From a bacterium (lineage in GTDB: Bacteria; Elusimicrobiota; Elusimicrobia; Elusimicrobiales; UBA9959), in assembly GCA_021811185.1 (NCBI GenBank), contig JAJZPL010000009.1, positions 36,481 to 100,480 on the forward strand: a DNA stretch of 64,000 nt, written 5' to 3'. The notes beneath the pieces are model-generated. The model was not told the origin of the DNA. It was given only the letters and a program-made list of their open reading frames with translations, and made no database searches. The first letter of the stretch is position 1, and each line of letters starts with the position of its first letter. Below, piece by piece: positions 1 through 8,339 of the stretch. The position numbers and the translations under genes were made by a program.

Positions 1-938
1 GTGACCACCGGGTTCCAGCTGTTGCCCTGGCTCACGTCAACGGGAATGCCGCCCGTGTCCCACAGCACGGCGCCCACAGAGCTTATATGCTGCGCGTAAA
101 GGTCCGTGCTGCCGTTGCGGCCGTCTTCCCACACCACGAAGGCGCCGCCCAGGCCGTCGTCGGCCAGTTGGGCGTTGGCTTTGTAGCTGATGGCGTCGCT
201 GGCCTGCACGTCGTCGGGCCAGGAGGCGCCGTCGGCGTTGAACCTGCGCACCACGATGCCTTTATCGCCGTTATGCAGGTGGCGGAAAGCCGCCAGCACG
301 CCGCCGGCGCCGGAGGGGGCCAGCACGGGGTCCAGGTACCGTTCGTTCCCGTCCCTGTCCCCCAGGACATTAGTCCAGCGCAGCCCGGAGGTCCCTATTT
401 CCGCCACGCCCACGTAAGTGGTCTTAACGGCGGGGTCGTAATCTTCCCAGGCAAGCGCGGCGGAGTCTCCTTCGGCGGCTATCATAACGTTCTTGTCCCG
501 GTTCACTTTGGAGATGCCGTGGACCCGGGCTTTCATGGGTAGCTGGTCGCCGTCGGCGTCCAGGACGGCGGCGTTAAGGCTGAAGGAGCCCAGCAGGTAT
601 TCGTCCCAGGAAGCGAACACGTTGGCGGAGGAAACGGCCACCCTGGCCTCGAACTGCAGGGGCCGGCGGGTTTCGGCGGCCGCGGGCGAAGCCTTCCAGA
701 GTTCCCGGCCGGTCTCGTCCACGGCGGTTATATGGACCGCGGAGCTGGTGCTCCCGGTGATCGAGGTCCACGCGAAGATGGACCGCCCGGTGCCGGGCTC
801 GTACTCCACGTCGAAAGCCGGTTCGTCCCTAAGCCCGTCCGCCACCAGCAGCCCCCGGTTCACCGGCGCTTTCTCTATAAGCCCATGGAAGCACCCGCTC
901 AGCAGCAGCGCCGCCCCCGCCAGAATAAATTTTCTCAT
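1..938 (-). CDS. secreted lipoprotein, partial (C-terminus beyond window)
   Basis: Open minus frame starting MRKFILAGAALLLSGCFHG (lipobox LLSGC), no stop before the window edge; absent from the ORF track because it is truncated. Confidence 0.7.
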   Translation of the reverse strand, partial: MRKFILAGAALLLSGCFHGLIEKAPVNRGLLVADGLRDEPAFDVEYEPGTGRSIFAWTSITGSTSSAVHITAVDETGRELWKASPAAAETRRPLQFEARVAVSSANVFASWDEYLLGSFSLNAAVLDADGDQLPMKARVHGISKVNRDKNVMIAAEGDSAALAWEDYDPAVKTTYVGVAEIGTSGLRWTNVLGDRDGNERYLDPVLAPSGAGGVLAAFRHLHNGDKGIVVRRFNADGASWPDDVQASDAISYKANAQLADDGLGGAFVVWEDGRNGSTDLYAQHISSVGAVLWDTGGIPVDVSQGNSWNPVV

Positions 939-1126
939 GCCGTCTCCGTCCCTTATCCTGTTTCTACGCATATAATACAATACTTCCCTTTCCTCTTCAC
1001 GTCCGGGCAGCGGAGCTTTCGGAAGATTAAAATCTTTTAATGTTGTTTTAAGGCTAGTTTAATGGGGGCAGTGCTAGACTATGGGTATAGAAGTTGCCAG
1101 TCAATATCGCCAGAGGAGACACTAAA

Positions 1127-1534
1127 ATGAAAAAGTACATACTCGCAGCCGTAACTCTCGCCGCTTTCACCGGAATGAGCTTCGCCCAGAACGCCCCCGC
1201 TGCCGCCCCCGCGGCCGCCCCGGCCAAGGTGGAGAAGCCCGTTGCCAAGAAGCACGAGATGAAGAAAGCCGAGATCACCATGGGTGTGATCACCGCCGTC
1301 GACGCAGCCGCCAAGACGATCACCGTAAAGAACAACAAAGGCGTGGAGAAGCAGTTCACGCTCGAGTCCGTCGGCACCCTTGCCCAGGGCGTTAAAGTGA
1401 AAGTCGCCGTAAAAGACGGCAAGACCACCGTTAAAGAGATAAAAGAGCACAAGGGCAAGCACGAAACCAAGAAGCACGAGAAGAAAGCCGAGGCCCCCAA
1501 AGCCGAAGCCGCTCCTGCCGCCGCCACCAAATAA
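1127..1534 (+). CDS. small secreted Ala/Lys/Glu-rich protein
   Basis: Signal peptide MKKYILAAVTLAAFTGMSFA, AGGAG-like RBS, followed by an intrinsic terminator. Confidence 0.75.
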   Translation: MKKYILAAVTLAAFTGMSFAQNAPAAAPAAAPAKVEKPVAKKHEMKKAEITMGVITAVDAAAKTITVKNNKGVEKQFTLESVGTLAQGVKVKVAVKDGKTTVKEIKEHKGKHETKKHEKKAEAPKAEAAPAAATK

Positions 1535-1555
1535 TAGCAGCAGGCATAACAAATA

Positions 1556-1588
1556 AACCGCCCGGGACAGCCCGGGCGGTTTTCTTTT
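1556..1588 (+). terminator. intrinsic terminator
   Basis: aaccgcccggg-aca-gcccgggcggtt followed by ttcttttcc. Confidence 0.8.
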
Positions 1589-1610
1589 CCCCTCCCGTAC
1601 TCCGCGTCAT

Positions 1611-1640
1611 AAAAAAAGGGCCGGCAGTTAAGCCGGCCCC
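1611..1640 (-). terminator. intrinsic terminator of clostripain-like gene 1
   Basis: Minus strand GGGCCGGC-TTAACT-GCCGGCCC followed by TTTTTTT. Confidence 0.75.
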
Positions 1641-1659
1641 CTTTTAAGCCCTTTATTCC

Positions 1660-2979
1660 TCAGGGCTGGTTCATCCAGAGAGCGAACTCGTCCCACTGGG
1701 AGGCCTTGGCCCACTGGAGGTCGGTGTAGCCGGCTCCCAAGGCGGCCTTGGGGAAGTAGGCCGCTATGCCCTTGGAGAGGGTGTATTCCTTGGCTTCGCT
1801 CCAGTAGCTGGCTTTCGCGTCGCGGGAGCGGCTGAGCAGCACAAGGTCCTTGGTGATGAAGGTCAGCAGGGCCTGGCCCTTCGCCTTAACGTCCGCGCTC
1901 TTGGTGCCCTCGACCACGCGGCGGACGAAGTCGCCCAAATCGCGGTTCTCGTCGTAAGCGTAGTTGATCGTGGCGTCGCGGGAAGTTTTGGCCAGCTCCT
2001 TCTCACCGGCGGCCATCACGGCGGCGCCGAAGGCGTCGGTAAGGGCCGGCAGCCGGCCCATAGAGGAGGCCTTCACCAGGCTCTGGGTGTAGCCGCCGTC
2101 GATAGAGTCGTAGTGGTTGCCGTAGCCGTTCACCGCGGCTTTGCCCACTTCCATCGCGGACATAGCGGGGTTGGCCACCACGGGGCCCAGGAACAGGTCG
2201 TAGGTGTAGCCGTCGCCGGGCTCGGTCTCTTCGGAGGCCACGATGTAGTCCACGCTGTCCTTGAATTCATAGTTCACTTCGGCCATCTGCATCAGGCAGG
2301 CGTCGGTGCCGATCACGTCGGTCTTGCCCAGGGCTTTCATGATCTGGCCCATCTGGGGGGTGTTGATGTGGTTGCCGCTCTGCTCGTCATAGGAGATGCC
2401 CTTGGTGATGATGCGCTTGCCGTCCTTGGTCCAGCCGGCGCCGTGGTTCCACAAGATCAGCATGTAATGTTTGGCAGGGTAGGCTTTTTTGGCCCATTTG
2501 GCGAAATCTATCACGCTCTGGTAGGACCCCATGTCCACCTCGCCCAGGTCAGCCAGGACCGGGGAATTGACCTTTTCGGTATCAGTGTCCTTGGCTATGA
2601 GGTAGCGGCGCACGCCTTTCCAGTCGCCGTCGCTTTCGTCGTAACCGTCTATGCGGCCGGCTTCCACCACGATATTGACCTTTTCGGTGGAGCCGATCTT
2701 CTCCATCTCGTTCATGTCCTTAAGGAGGTAGGGCTCCAGGTCGTTCTTGCCGTTCCCGAAAACCATGATGGTCCATTCGGCGGGGTCGAAAGTGTTGTGC
2801 AGCCAGCTGGCCAGGTTCTTGTCCTGGCTGACTTCCGGAGCTGCGTCCATGCCGGCGAGCTGTTCCTTGATGTTCAGCCCTCCGCCAACGCCGTCGAAAT
2901 CCACCGTAGAGCCCTGGGCCGAGGCAACCGAGGCGAACAACGAAACGGCCATAACGGAAAGGTATATCTTGCGTATCAT
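1660..2979 (-). CDS. secreted clostripain-family (C11) cysteine peptidase
   Basis: Signal peptide; EWTIMVFGNGKNDLE, WNHGAGW (His) and GTDACLMQMAEV (Cys) motifs of the C11 family. Confidence 0.85.
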   Translation of the reverse strand: MIRKIYLSVMAVSLFASVASAQGSTVDFDGVGGGLNIKEQLAGMDAAPEVSQDKNLASWLHNTFDPAEWTIMVFGNGKNDLEPYLLKDMNEMEKIGSTEKVNIVVEAGRIDGYDESDGDWKGVRRYLIAKDTDTEKVNSPVLADLGEVDMGSYQSVIDFAKWAKKAYPAKHYMLILWNHGAGWTKDGKRIITKGISYDEQSGNHINTPQMGQIMKALGKTDVIGTDACLMQMAEVNYEFKDSVDYIVASEETEPGDGYTYDLFLGPVVANPAMSAMEVGKAAVNGYGNHYDSIDGGYTQSLVKASSMGRLPALTDAFGAAVMAAGEKELAKTSRDATINYAYDENRDLGDFVRRVVEGTKSADVKAKGQALLTFITKDLVLLSRSRDAKASYWSEAKEYTLSKGIAAYFPKAALGAGYTDLQWAKASQWDEFALWMNQP

Positions 2980-3090
2980 GGAGACCTCCGTGCTTTTTTC
3001 GAAGAAGTTCATACCAATAGTTTAACCCTATCCCCGCTTTTCCACAAGGGACCCGGGACCCGCCCAATACTGGGCCCAAGGGCCCAGACA

Positions 3091-3147
3091 AAAATAATGG
3101 GGACAGGCTACTTTATTAAAAATAAAGTAGCCTGTCCCCATTATTTT
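3091..3147. repeat. 57-bp perfect palindrome (27-bp arms, 3-nt loop), REP/RAYT-like candidate
   Basis: aaaataatggggacaggctactttatt-aaa-aataaagtagcctgtccccattatttt. Confidence 0.9.
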
Positions 3148-3182
3148 AAAAAAGAAGGGCCGGCGGTTAAGCCGGCCCTTCC
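3148..3182 (-). terminator. intrinsic terminator of clostripain-like gene 2
   Basis: Minus strand AAGGGCCGGC-TTAACC-GCCGGCCCTT then CTTTTTT. Confidence 0.75.
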
Positions 3183-3199
3183 GTCAGCGTGGTTAACGC

Positions 3200-4456
3200 T
3201 TATTTCGCCGAGTACCAGGCGATGAACTCGTCCCACTGGGTCGCGTTGGCCCAAGCCAGAGCGTTGTAGGCGGAGTTGGTGTAGTTAGGCATATAGATCG
3301 CCAGGCCGTGCGAGTTCGCGTAGTTAGCGTTCGCGCGGTTGAGAAGCACCAGGTCGCCGGTCAGGTAGGTCTGCAGGGCCTTCGCGGTGGCCTTCACGTT
3401 CGCGTCCTTGGAGGAAGCGGCGTAGAGGCTCAGGAAGTGCCACAGGTCCTTGTTCTCGGCGTAGGCATAAGCCTGCGCGCTGCTCATGGCGCTCTTGATC
3501 AGGGCTTTTTCGTTGGCGGCCATGGCGGCTTTAACGAAGGCGTTGACCGGGGCCACGAGGCCGTTGAGCTTGGCGGAATCGACAAGGCTCTGGGTGTGGT
3601 CCTGGGTGCCGTAATGGTCGGCATAGGCGTTCACGGCCAGTTTGCCGAGTTCCATGGCGCTCATGGTGGGCTTCTTCACGAGGGGTCCGAGCAGCAGGTC
3701 GTAGGTGTAGCCGTCGCCGGGTTCGGTCTCTTCGGAACCGACTATGTAGTTAACGTAGTCTTTGATCTCGTAGTCGACTTCGGGCATCTGCATCAGGCAG
3801 GCGTCGGAGCCATACACGTCGATCTTGCCGATAGCCTTCATCATCAGGCCCATCTGGGGAGTGTTGATGTGGTTGCCGGTCTCGTCGTCGTAGGAGATAC
3901 CCTTGGTAACTTCGGGGCTGCGGGATTTGATCCAGCCGGCGCCGTGGTTCCACACGACAAGCATATAATGCTTGGCGGGGTAGTTGGTCTGGGCCCATTT
4001 CACGAAGGCCACTACGTTCTTGTAGTCGCCCATGTCGGACTTGCCCAAGTTCTGGAGGATGGGGGAGGTGACCTTGTTGGTGTCGGCGTCCTTCTTAATA
4101 AGGAAGCGGGCCGTGCCGGTCCAGGGAAGCGTGCCGTAGCCGGCGATCAGGCCGGTCTCGGTGACCACGTTCACTTTATCGGTGGAGCCGATCTTCTCCA
4201 TCTCGTTCATATCTTTGAGGGCGTACGGCTCAAGGTTGTTTTTGCCGTTCACGTAGACCATGATGGTCCATTCTTTGTCAACCTTGCTGGAAACGGCCTT
4301 ATCTTCAACGATAACGGCCGAGGGCACGTTAAGGTCGAGGTTGGCTATTTCATCCTGCAGGTTGGTGTTGTTGATGGTGTCGAAGCTGACGGCAGCGGAC
4401 ACCAGGGTGGATACTGACGCGATTATCGCGAGGGATGCGGCTATCTTCCTTAACAT
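3200..4456 (-). CDS. secreted clostripain-family (C11) cysteine peptidase, tandem paralog
   Basis: Same motifs (EWTIMVYVNGKNNLE, WNHGAGW, GSDACLMQMPEV), signal peptide, GGAGG RBS. Confidence 0.85.
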   Translation of the reverse strand: MLRKIAASLAIIASVSTLVSAAVSFDTINNTNLQDEIANLDLNVPSAVIVEDKAVSSKVDKEWTIMVYVNGKNNLEPYALKDMNEMEKIGSTDKVNVVTETGLIAGYGTLPWTGTARFLIKKDADTNKVTSPILQNLGKSDMGDYKNVVAFVKWAQTNYPAKHYMLVVWNHGAGWIKSRSPEVTKGISYDDETGNHINTPQMGLMMKAIGKIDVYGSDACLMQMPEVDYEIKDYVNYIVGSEETEPGDGYTYDLLLGPLVKKPTMSAMELGKLAVNAYADHYGTQDHTQSLVDSAKLNGLVAPVNAFVKAAMAANEKALIKSAMSSAQAYAYAENKDLWHFLSLYAASSKDANVKATAKALQTYLTGDLVLLNRANANYANSHGLAIYMPNYTNSAYNALAWANATQWDEFIAWYSAK

Positions 4457-4745
4457 TACTTCCTCCCGTACTGCGGTTTGGTCTGGCGCCTGGTCTGGAG
4501 GCGCTATGCTCACTTTTATAGTTTAAGCACTTACCTGATTATAATCAAGAACAAAGGACCTAGTCAAGTACTAGTCTTTGTGCCTATTGCTTTTTGGGCC
4601 CTAAGGCCCATGGACTTGTCAAGGCTTCATTGGAGAAAGGCACAAAAAAAGATCGCCACATACAGAACTATTTTTTTACCACGCCCGCGCCGCGGCGCGC
4701 CTAAAGGCCCAAAGAGTGGGCACTATGGGGCAAACGCGCCGGCGC

Positions 4746-6761
4746 CTATTTCAGCAGCGCGTTGACCTTTTGAACGATGGCCTGGGGGCTGAACGGCTTC
4801 TCTATGAATTCAGCCCTCGCGCCGAGCTTCTCCCTGAACTCCTCCTCTTTCTCCAGGTATCCGGACATGCAGATCACCTTGATGCCGGGATATTTAGCCA
4901 GGACCGCCAGGGTAAGCTCCACCCCGTCCATCGCCGGCATGGCCATGTCGGTAAGCAGCAGGCCCACCGGCTGGCCGCCCTCCGCCAGCAGCCGCAGGGC
5001 TTCCTTGCCGTCCGCGGCCTCCTGCACGGAATACCCGGCGGAAGCGAGTATCCTTTTGGCGATCTTCCGCATCTGCTCGTCGTCTTCCACGACCAGGATG
5101 CCGCCTTTGCCGGTTACGGCCCTGGTTTGGGCGGCGGGCTGTTCGCGCTCCACCCCGCCTTCCGCCAGCGGGAAGCAGAGGCGGAAGACCGAACCGGCCC
5201 CCGGGGAACTTTCAACCATGATATCCCCGCCGCTCTGCTTGACTATCCCGTAGACGGTGGAAAGCCCCAGGCCGACCCCCTTGCCGGGCTCTTTCGTGGT
5301 AAAGAAGGGCTCGAATATTTTTTTCTGGGTCGCTTCGTCCATTCCTGCCCCGCTGTCTTTCACGCTCAGCGCTATATACCGCCCTGCGGGAACTGCCCCG
5401 CTCACGGCCTGTGCCGGGGCCTTAAGGTCCAGCAGCGCGGTCTCTATGCGGATGTCGCCGCCCATAGGCATGGCGTCGCGGGCGTTCAGGACGAGGTTCA
5501 GGATAACCTGCTCCAGCTGGCCGGGGTCCACCTTGACCGGGCCCACGACCGGGCCGAGCGCGGCTTCCAGGCGCACGTTCTCCCCTATAACCCGCTTCAG
5601 CATCCTCTGCATTTCCGAAACTATAACGTTTATATCTATGACCTTGGGCTCCATCACCTGCTTCCGGCTGAACGCCAGGAGTTTGCGCACCAGGGCGGCG
5701 GCGTGGTCCGCGGCCTTCACTATTTCAGTTATATCCTCCAGCCTGGCGTCGCCCGGGGCCAGGCTTTTGCCGAGGAAATCGGCGTAGGCCAGGATGGGCC
5801 CAAGCAGGTTGTTCAGGTCGTGCGCCACCCCGCCGGCCAGCCGGCCCATGGAGTCCAGCTTCTGGCTGCGCCGCAGCCGCTCTTCGCTCTCCAGTAGTTT
5901 TTTTTCCGCCAGTTTACGCTCGGTAATATCCTGCAGGACCCCCACCACCATGGCCGGGGCGCCGTCGGGCCCCGAAACCAGTTCCCCCTTGGAATAAATA
6001 TCGCGTATCTCTCCGGTGTCCGTTTTTTTTACCCGGAATTCCTCGCTGTAGCCGCCTTCGCCGCGGATCAGCCCTTTCATGGCCCGGTCCAGGGCGGGCC
6101 TGTACTCCTCCAGCACGCTTTCCTGCACCTCGGCCAGCGGCAGCCTGGAGGCGGCAGGCCTGAGCCCGTAGATGCGGAAGGCCTCTTCCGAAGCCCAGAT
6201 ATCCCCGGTGCGCAGGTCCAGCTCCCAGTTGCCCACCTGCGCGATAGCCTGCGCCCGCTTGAGCCGCCTCTCGCTCAGGGACAGCTTTTCAAGCGCCCGT
6301 TCCAACTCGGCCTCTTTAGCCCGAAGCTTGCGGGTAAGGATCGTAAGATATTCGTTGTCTAAAACGCTCCCGGCTTCGTCCGGCGGGCCGCCGGCGCCCT
6401 GCGCCAGCGCCTCCGCCACGGCCGCCAGCAGGTCCGCGGCCTCGAAAGGCTTGCGTATGTACCTGGCGGCGCCCAGGCCGAGCGCCAGGGCCTCTTCGTC
6501 CTTCTCGGAATTCGTGGCGGTGAAAAGGATTAACGGTATCCGTTTGAGTTCGGGGTCGGCTTTCAGCAGGCGGCAGAGCATGAAGCCGTCCATCTCCGGC
6601 ATCATCACGTCGGAGAGGATAAGGTCCGGCCGGGAAAGCCTGGCCTTCTCCAGCGCCTCGCGGCCGTTGCCGGCCAGTTCCGTCCCGTAACCCTTCCTCT
6701 TCAGGGTCAGTTCCAGCGCCTCCCTGTTGCCCAGGTCGTCTTCCACGATCAGTATTTTCAT
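4746..6761 (-). CDS. hybrid sensor histidine kinase (REC-PAS-HisKA-HATPase-REC)
   Basis: N-terminal REC (ILIVEDD, LILSDVMMPEMDG), PAS, H-box GGVAHDLNNLLGPI, HATPase GxGLGLSTVYGIV, C-terminal REC (ILVVEDD). Confidence 0.9.
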   Translation of the reverse strand: MKILIVEDDLGNREALELTLKRKGYGTELAGNGREALEKARLSRPDLILSDVMMPEMDGFMLCRLLKADPELKRIPLILFTATNSEKDEEALALGLGAARYIRKPFEAADLLAAVAEALAQGAGGPPDEAGSVLDNEYLTILTRKLRAKEAELERALEKLSLSERRLKRAQAIAQVGNWELDLRTGDIWASEEAFRIYGLRPAASRLPLAEVQESVLEEYRPALDRAMKGLIRGEGGYSEEFRVKKTDTGEIRDIYSKGELVSGPDGAPAMVVGVLQDITERKLAEKKLLESEERLRRSQKLDSMGRLAGGVAHDLNNLLGPILAYADFLGKSLAPGDARLEDITEIVKAADHAAALVRKLLAFSRKQVMEPKVIDINVIVSEMQRMLKRVIGENVRLEAALGPVVGPVKVDPGQLEQVILNLVLNARDAMPMGGDIRIETALLDLKAPAQAVSGAVPAGRYIALSVKDSGAGMDEATQKKIFEPFFTTKEPGKGVGLGLSTVYGIVKQSGGDIMVESSPGAGSVFRLCFPLAEGGVEREQPAAQTRAVTGKGGILVVEDDEQMRKIAKRILASAGYSVQEAADGKEALRLLAEGGQPVGLLLTDMAMPAMDGVELTLAVLAKYPGIKVICMSGYLEKEEEFREKLGARAEFIEKPFSPQAIVQKVNALLK

Positions 6762-6786
6762 AAATATCCTGATTTAAACATTTTCG

Positions 6787-8322
6787 TCAGACAAAAAGAA
6801 CAGCCAGCAGGAACGCGGAAACCAGCAGCAGCGCGGCCCCGGCGAACCACTTCCCGTAGTACGGGAAAATGGCCCGCTCCGAGTACACCCTGACCGGGAC
6901 CAGCAGCGCGGTCCGCTCGCCCAGAGCCGTCCTGGCCGTAACGCGGCCCCAGGGGTCTATCGCTCCGGAAATGCCGTTGTTGGCGGCGCGCAGCACCGCG
7001 CGCCGGTTCTCCACCGCCCGGAAAACGTTCGCCGCAAAATGCTGGTACGGCGCGGCCGTGTCCAGATACCAGCCGTCGTTGGTGATGTTCACGAAAAAAT
7101 CGGCCCCGTCACGGGTGTCGCCCGTGAACAGATAAGGGAAGATCGACTCGTAGCAGATGACGGCGCCGAATTTAAGCCCCTGGAACGGCATCAGCTCCTG
7201 CCGGGGCGCCCCCGGCAGGAATTCCCCCAGCGCGGCCACCGGTTTAATATATTTTCCGAGCAGGCCCCTGAGCGGAACGTATTCGCCGAACGGCACCAGC
7301 TGGCGCTTGTTGTAGGCGGCGGTTATAGCGCCGTCCTTATCCAGCAGGAAGGCCGCCACCCGGCTGCCGTCGCCTTTCGAGACGGAGCCCACCAGCGTCG
7401 CGCCTGCGGGCCGGGCCGCGGCGGTCTTCAGCCATGCGTAACAGGCCGGCTCGTCTATCCAGCAGGGCAGCGCGTTCTCCGGCCATACGGCCAGGTCCGC
7501 GCCCTTCGCCGCCGCGGCGAGCCCCTCCATGTTCCTCATGATGTTCCCGGCCTCGGCGGCGTCCCACTTGGCGTACTGGTCTATGGAAGGCTGCAGCAGG
7601 GCGGCGGTAAAAGTTAAGCGCGGCACGGCGGCATCGGCCCGGCGGAGTTCCCGCGCGCCGAAGAGCCAGATGGCGGCGAAAAGCATGAGGGCAGGCAGGA
7701 AACGGACCCCTTTCTTCCAGGCGGGGCCGTCGAGCGCGAATAACGAGCCGGCCAGCGCCCCGGTAAAACAGACGGCGGCGCCGAGGCCGTACACGCCGGT
7801 AACGGACGCCAGCTGGATCAGCGGCGTATAAGCCCATTGTGTGTAGCCCAGCATGAACCAGGGGAACCAGACCGCCTTCGCGCTCAGGTAGACCTTGCCG
7901 TACTCCAGCAGGAACCAGCCCGCGGCGAAAACGTAGGGCCAGGCCTTGAGGCCGGCCTTTTTAAGATAAAAACCGAACACGGAAACGAGCAGGAACTCGG
8001 AGGACATCAGCAGGCTGAGGAGCAGCAGCCCCAGCGCGGAAACCGCCGGCTCCACGCCGCCCGCGCGCATGGTGGGGTAGATCCAGTAAAGGATCCCGGC
8101 GTAAAAAAGGAACCCGCAGGCCAGCCCGCCGGCGGCGGCGGCCTTAAGCGTTCTTGTTTTCAGGAGGTAATACGACAAAGGCGCCAGCGCGACCCACGCC
8201 AGCCACCCCTGGTCGAACTTAGGATAACTGAGGACCAGCAGCAGGGAGGTCAGCGCCGGCAGCAGCCGGAAATAAACCGGGGCGGAAAAAGAAGAACTTC
8301 GTTTTCCGCCCCGTTCGGCCAT
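6787..8322 (-). CDS. lnt: apolipoprotein N-acyltransferase
   Basis: Polytopic N-terminus plus nitrilase-like motifs AVWPENALP, AVICYESIFP, NITNDGWY. Confidence 0.9.
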   Translation of the reverse strand: MAERGGKRSSSFSAPVYFRLLPALTSLLLVLSYPKFDQGWLAWVALAPLSYYLLKTRTLKAAAAGGLACGFLFYAGILYWIYPTMRAGGVEPAVSALGLLLLSLLMSSEFLLVSVFGFYLKKAGLKAWPYVFAAGWFLLEYGKVYLSAKAVWFPWFMLGYTQWAYTPLIQLASVTGVYGLGAAVCFTGALAGSLFALDGPAWKKGVRFLPALMLFAAIWLFGARELRRADAAVPRLTFTAALLQPSIDQYAKWDAAEAGNIMRNMEGLAAAAKGADLAVWPENALPCWIDEPACYAWLKTAAARPAGATLVGSVSKGDGSRVAAFLLDKDGAITAAYNKRQLVPFGEYVPLRGLLGKYIKPVAALGEFLPGAPRQELMPFQGLKFGAVICYESIFPYLFTGDTRDGADFFVNITNDGWYLDTAAPYQHFAANVFRAVENRRAVLRAANNGISGAIDPWGRVTARTALGERTALLVPVRVYSERAIFPYYGKWFAGAALLLVSAFLLAVLFV

Positions 8323-8339
8323 GGTTTTTACCTTGCTGT

